The notes under the pieces were generated by a model that was not told the origin of the DNA, did not search any database, and was given only the letters and a program-made list of their open reading frames with translations. Made by a program: the position numbers and the translations under genes. This document shows positions 62,131-64,000 of a stretch of 64,000 nucleotides of DNA, piece by piece; position 1 is the stretch's first letter; every line of letters begins with the position of its first letter. The DNA is from Phoenix dactylifera (lineage: Eukaryota; Streptophyta; Magnoliopsida; Arecales; Arecaceae), in the NCBI RefSeq assembly GCF_009389715.1, contig NC_052400.1, positions 6,212,741 through 6,276,740 of the forward strand. Reading direction: 5' to 3'.

Positions 62131-64000
62131 CTAAATACCCATTTGCTGTTGAAATGTTAGCATTGCTGAGGTGGGCAGCCCAAGAAGAACATTTATGTTC
62201 CTCCTCTCCTTTCCATGAGACAAGAATAAGATCACCTCCTTCTCTGGCAAAGCCACTGGCCCAGACTGCAAAGGCTCGCCCCACCCAAAGTCTGTGGTAT
62301 GGAAAGCAAGCCTAGACCAAGTAGTTATGAGAAGAGTTGCACTTAGAGAAGGCCTTACTCTCGTCACTTCGAAATAATCCATCGCCGATCTCATGTAAGA
62401 ATCAGTGGCCATCTTAACAGCCTTCTGAATTAGCCCCACTGCAAATGAGAGAGGGCTCTCAAGAAGGTCAGCTGCTTTGCACAAAGAGTTGGTTAGCACT
62501 ATTCCATTGCCAAAGTAGCCCTTGGGTAGTGGTGGATTGAATCTAGACCGCCCGTCGACCGCGAAGAGGAGCTTGGTCTGTTGATTGGGCTGAAACTGCA
62601 ACGCCTTGGTCCGAGCTCTCCATACAAAAGCTGATAGAGCTTCAAAAGTGGTGCATTTGTCAAGAGATCCATCTTGCATGGCTAATTTCTTTAGCTGCTC
62701 AAGTTTGTCAGTGTCGAAGTAGAAGGACCGGTAAATCATCTCTTCTTGATAAAGAGCAGCAGACTCCAATGAGTCCTCTATCTCCTTGAATTCATAGTGA
62801 GGGAAGTCGATCATGGGAGGGCTTCGAGATTTGAGTATGGTTCGATCTAGGAATGGCGGTACTGAAAGGGGAAGGCCTCGGGCTATTTCACCCCATGAGT
62901 TGACGAACTCCATGGCTCCAAGACCGTCGAACATGCAGTGGTTCATTGTTAGCCCAAGAATGAAACCCCCACATTGGAACTTAGTCACCTGCAGAAGAAA
63001 ACATGGCATGAGACCAGTAGGACATGAAAGTAAGAACTCCACCAGATTGTAAACTAAACTCTAGTTAAATTCAATAATCACTACATTTCTATTCAAGGTT
63101 TGATATGGAGTAAGTGCGAGTTTGGTGTGGAACAAATTCACGTAAAATATTGATAGACCTAGGAAATAAAGGATTTAGTGTGCCAGGTTATCATAAAACA
63201 CCTCTGCAGTCTGCAGTCTAGTCTGAATTTGAAATGTGCTACAATTAATTGAGATTGGGTCTCAGGGTTGTTTTTGTTTGAATATGAAGTTGTTGAAGTC
63301 ATCCATGGTCAGGTATATGGTATGGATCAGTTTTAGATCATTCCCTTCTCTTTTACATGAATTTATTTGCTTCAGCCAACGGTTGGGTTGTTCACTAGAA
63401 AGACAAGTTCAGGTGATATGAATTAAGGGAATAGGACAGACTTTATTCTTCTTAGTAGTTACTCATTTCAGATGTCAACTCTTCTTACAGTTGCACTTGC
63501 ACCTTATTAGATAAATATTTCTAAAATCACCAAAAAAATAAATGTGTCTAAAATCCATTTCAAAATCTAAAACCAAACCCAATATATATTGCAGCATTTT
63601 AATTCCAGCAAGCAATCACAAGGTAGATCAATCAATACTACATACTAAAAATCAACTCAAACATCTTCAATGCACGTAAGCTGGCAAAATCTAAAATGTA
63701 GAAAGAAATCCCCACACCTGAGCTACCAGAGGAGGTATCTCCAGTATGTTCTTCGCACCAGGAACATTGTAAACAAGCTTGCCGAGCATCGAAGGATCGG
63801 GCTTTGCAATGTCTCCTATGTCTTCCAACCTACAGTCAGCCTCAGCCTCGACGAAAACCGCACCTTCTCCCATACAATCCACGATGAGCTTCCCTTCAGA
63901 GCTCATCGTCAGCCTCCCGGCGAGTGGGTGGTAATGAACTAAAACCTTGGATAAGGCCTCCTTTATCACCTCAGCAGCTCTCTCATTCCCTCTGTCCTCT
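62131..64000 (-). CDS. HHT1: HHT1/ASFT-type BAHD feruloyltransferase, 5' end cut
   Basis: Likely omega-hydroxyacid O-feruloyl transferase, which moves ferulate from feruloyl-CoA to omega-hydroxy fatty acids for the aromatic part of suberin (cytosolic BAHD enzyme; function from family). Minus strand: a partial exon 64,000-63,718 and a last exon 62,988-62,131, with a 729-bp GT-AG intron, phase 0. The first piece reads [20 protein letters not shown] and then [13 protein letters not shown], ending PPLVAQ. The last exon (285 residues) has the catalytic HxxxD as NHCMFDG, then [55 protein letters not shown], and the structural DFGWG (62,278-62,292). It ends QQQMGI. About 60 N-terminal residues lie beyond the window. 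Intact as far as seen. The run [20 protein letters not shown] is what separates it from HCT-type members. Confidence 0.93.

Overview
The window is plant nuclear DNA, probably from a monocot. Evidence is the spliced genes with GT-AG introns, several plant-type retroelements (chromovirus, Tat-lineage, TRIM, SINE, LINE) and a GH3 fragment that reads like the grass/monocot JAR1 type. A palm-like genome is my guess from general look only; the sequence does not prove a species. Gene density is low: four recognisable protein-coding genes in 64 kb, the rest being mobile elements and AT-rich spacer.

Layout. 1-4,780: AT-rich spacer with a worn retroelement fragment. 4,896-19,436 (minus): a complete seven-coding-exon USE1-type SNARE gene (238 residues) with very large introns. 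Those introns hold a Mutator-like MITE with a 9-bp target duplication, a LINE remnant, a tRNA-derived SINE, two inverted Pack-MULE-like elements carrying a JAR1/GH3 fragment, and a hAT-like MITE. 18,017-36,871: the first exon, 5' UTR, promoter and an upstream Ty3/gypsy LTR insertion are present three times, A (direct), B (inverted) and C (direct). Copy A has an element with internal sequence, PBS and PPT. Copy C has a clean solo LTR of the same insertion with matching 5-bp target duplications. B and C form a near-spacerless palindrome centred at 31,151. 37,143-37,581: an intact TRIM element inserted in a dead LINE. 39,482-40,168 (plus): a pollen Ole e 1-like secreted protein gene with an apparent frameshift in its Pro-rich tail. 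45,180-45,688: a hAT-like element with an exact 8-bp target duplication. 51,524-51,916 (plus): a SAUR gene. 53,806-61,424: a Tat-lineage Ty3/gypsy element (gag, RT, RNase H on the minus strand, an antisense extra ORF on the plus strand, no integrase found). 62,131-64,000 (minus): an HHT1/ASFT-type BAHD feruloyltransferase, cut by the window end.

The genes are unrelated housekeeping or specialised genes, not a pathway cluster. The most unusual content is the inverted triplication over the USE1 promoter. It creates two orphan, convergent USE1 promoter/exon 1 copies that could in principle produce a hairpin RNA against the gene. The pattern of sequence differences (B and C alike, A different; solo LTR versus element with internal sequence) also fits two haplotypes joined by an assembler, so a real rearrangement and an artefact must both be considered.
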